Of a stretch of DNA of 5,766 bases, positions 5,570-5,766 are shown one piece after another (the stretch's first letter is position 1; every line of letters starts with the position of its first letter). Source of the DNA: Candidatus Puniceispirillum sp. (GTDB lineage: Bacteria > Pseudomonadota > Alphaproteobacteria > Puniceispirillales > Puniceispirillaceae); contig JADHOU010000103.1 of assembly GCA_016778825.1 (NCBI GenBank), positions 1 to 5,766 on the forward strand. The letters are read 5' to 3'. The position numbers and the translations under genes are program-made. Under the pieces are notes generated by a model. That model did no database searches, was not told the DNA's origin, and saw nothing but the letters and a program-made list of their open reading frames with translations.

Positions 5570-5766
5570 CGCTTGCTGCTTTTACGCAATTACCGGATGG
5601 TGATCTGGTGCTGGCATCGGCTAGCAGCATTCGCGCCAAAATTCTGCATGATGCGGGTCTTGGCTATCGTTGCTACCCGGTTGCGATTGATGAAGAATCG
5701 ATTTGCGCCTCGGCACGCGCCGAGGCGGTTCCGGTTGGCGATATCGCCATTATGCTTGCCGAAATG
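5566..5766 (+). CDS. maf: Maf-family nucleotide pyrophosphatase, N-terminal part; continues beyond right edge
   Basis: Maf proteins are cytoplasmic nucleoside triphosphate pyrophosphatases acting on non-canonical or excess nucleotides (dTTP/UTP or m7GTP type), historically linked to septum inhibition. Only 67 codons are visible. The N-terminal signature LVLASASSIRAKIL is at 14-27, followed by DAGL (29-32) and the DEE of the conserved acidic loop at 43-45; these fit the family well. The subfamily, and so the substrate, cannot be determined from this fragment. The ATG overlaps the PPSR stop by four bases (ATGA), so the two genes are almost certainly one transcript. In many alphaproteobacteria the run continues with aroE, coaE and dnaQ, which would be expected just outside the window. 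Confidence 0.9.
   Translation, partial: MTLAAFTQLPDGDLVLASASSIRAKILHDAGLGYRCYPVAIDEESICASARAEAVPVGDIAIMLAEM

Noticed and set aside
1..5766. Search for a novel defence, mobile or biosynthetic system
   Set aside because: Every substantial gene belongs to a well-known housekeeping family, and I found no terminal repeats, integrase, transposase or CRISPR-like spacing.

Overview
The window is an ordinary chromosomal segment from an alphaproteobacterium of moderate G+C. I see no phage, insertion sequence, CRISPR or defence genes. The evidence is the protein families together with their order: mnmE, (ogt), rho, hemJ, hemE, an intergenic region, a DUF299/PPSR kinase-phosphorylase gene, then maf. In Caulobacter crescentus and Rickettsia the chromosomal origin lies between hemE and this same DUF299 gene. 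I cannot name the genus from the sequence.

Layout: 1-809 (-) is the 5' two-thirds or so of mnmE, running off the left edge. 931-1464 (+) is an O6-alkylguanine-DNA alkyltransferase (ogt type). 1467-2726 (-) is rho. 2877-3305 (-) is hemJ and 3315-4343 (-) is hemE, forming a two-gene haem unit transcribed hemE then hemJ. 4344-4744 holds no gene and is the probable replication origin: two perfect TTATNCACA DnaA boxes, several weaker ones, A/T-only stretches, one near-consensus IHF site and a good sigma70-type promoter. 4745-5569 (+) is the PPSR gene, and 5566-5766 (+) is the start of maf, overlapping it by 4 bases and leaving the right edge.

The main discovery is a pair of replication/segregation signals. 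One is the oriC-type region at 4344-4744. The other is a perfect 16-bp parS palindrome (ParB binding site) at 1080-1095, about 3.4 kb away and embedded in the ogt coding sequence. Genes on both sides of the origin point away from it, as expected for co-orientation with replication. The exception is ogt, which points back toward the origin, sits between rho and mnmE where related genomes often have them adjacent, and carries the parS site.

Functionally the cluster mixes housekeeping roles: tRNA wobble modification (MnmE), DNA alkylation repair (Ogt), transcription termination (Rho), haem synthesis (HemE, HemJ), control of pyruvate/PEP interconversion (PPSR) and nucleotide-pool or septum-related pyrophosphatase activity (Maf). 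What unites them is their conserved position around the origin rather than a shared pathway. No previously undescribed gene system is evident; the signals worth checking are in the origin and centromere DNA.
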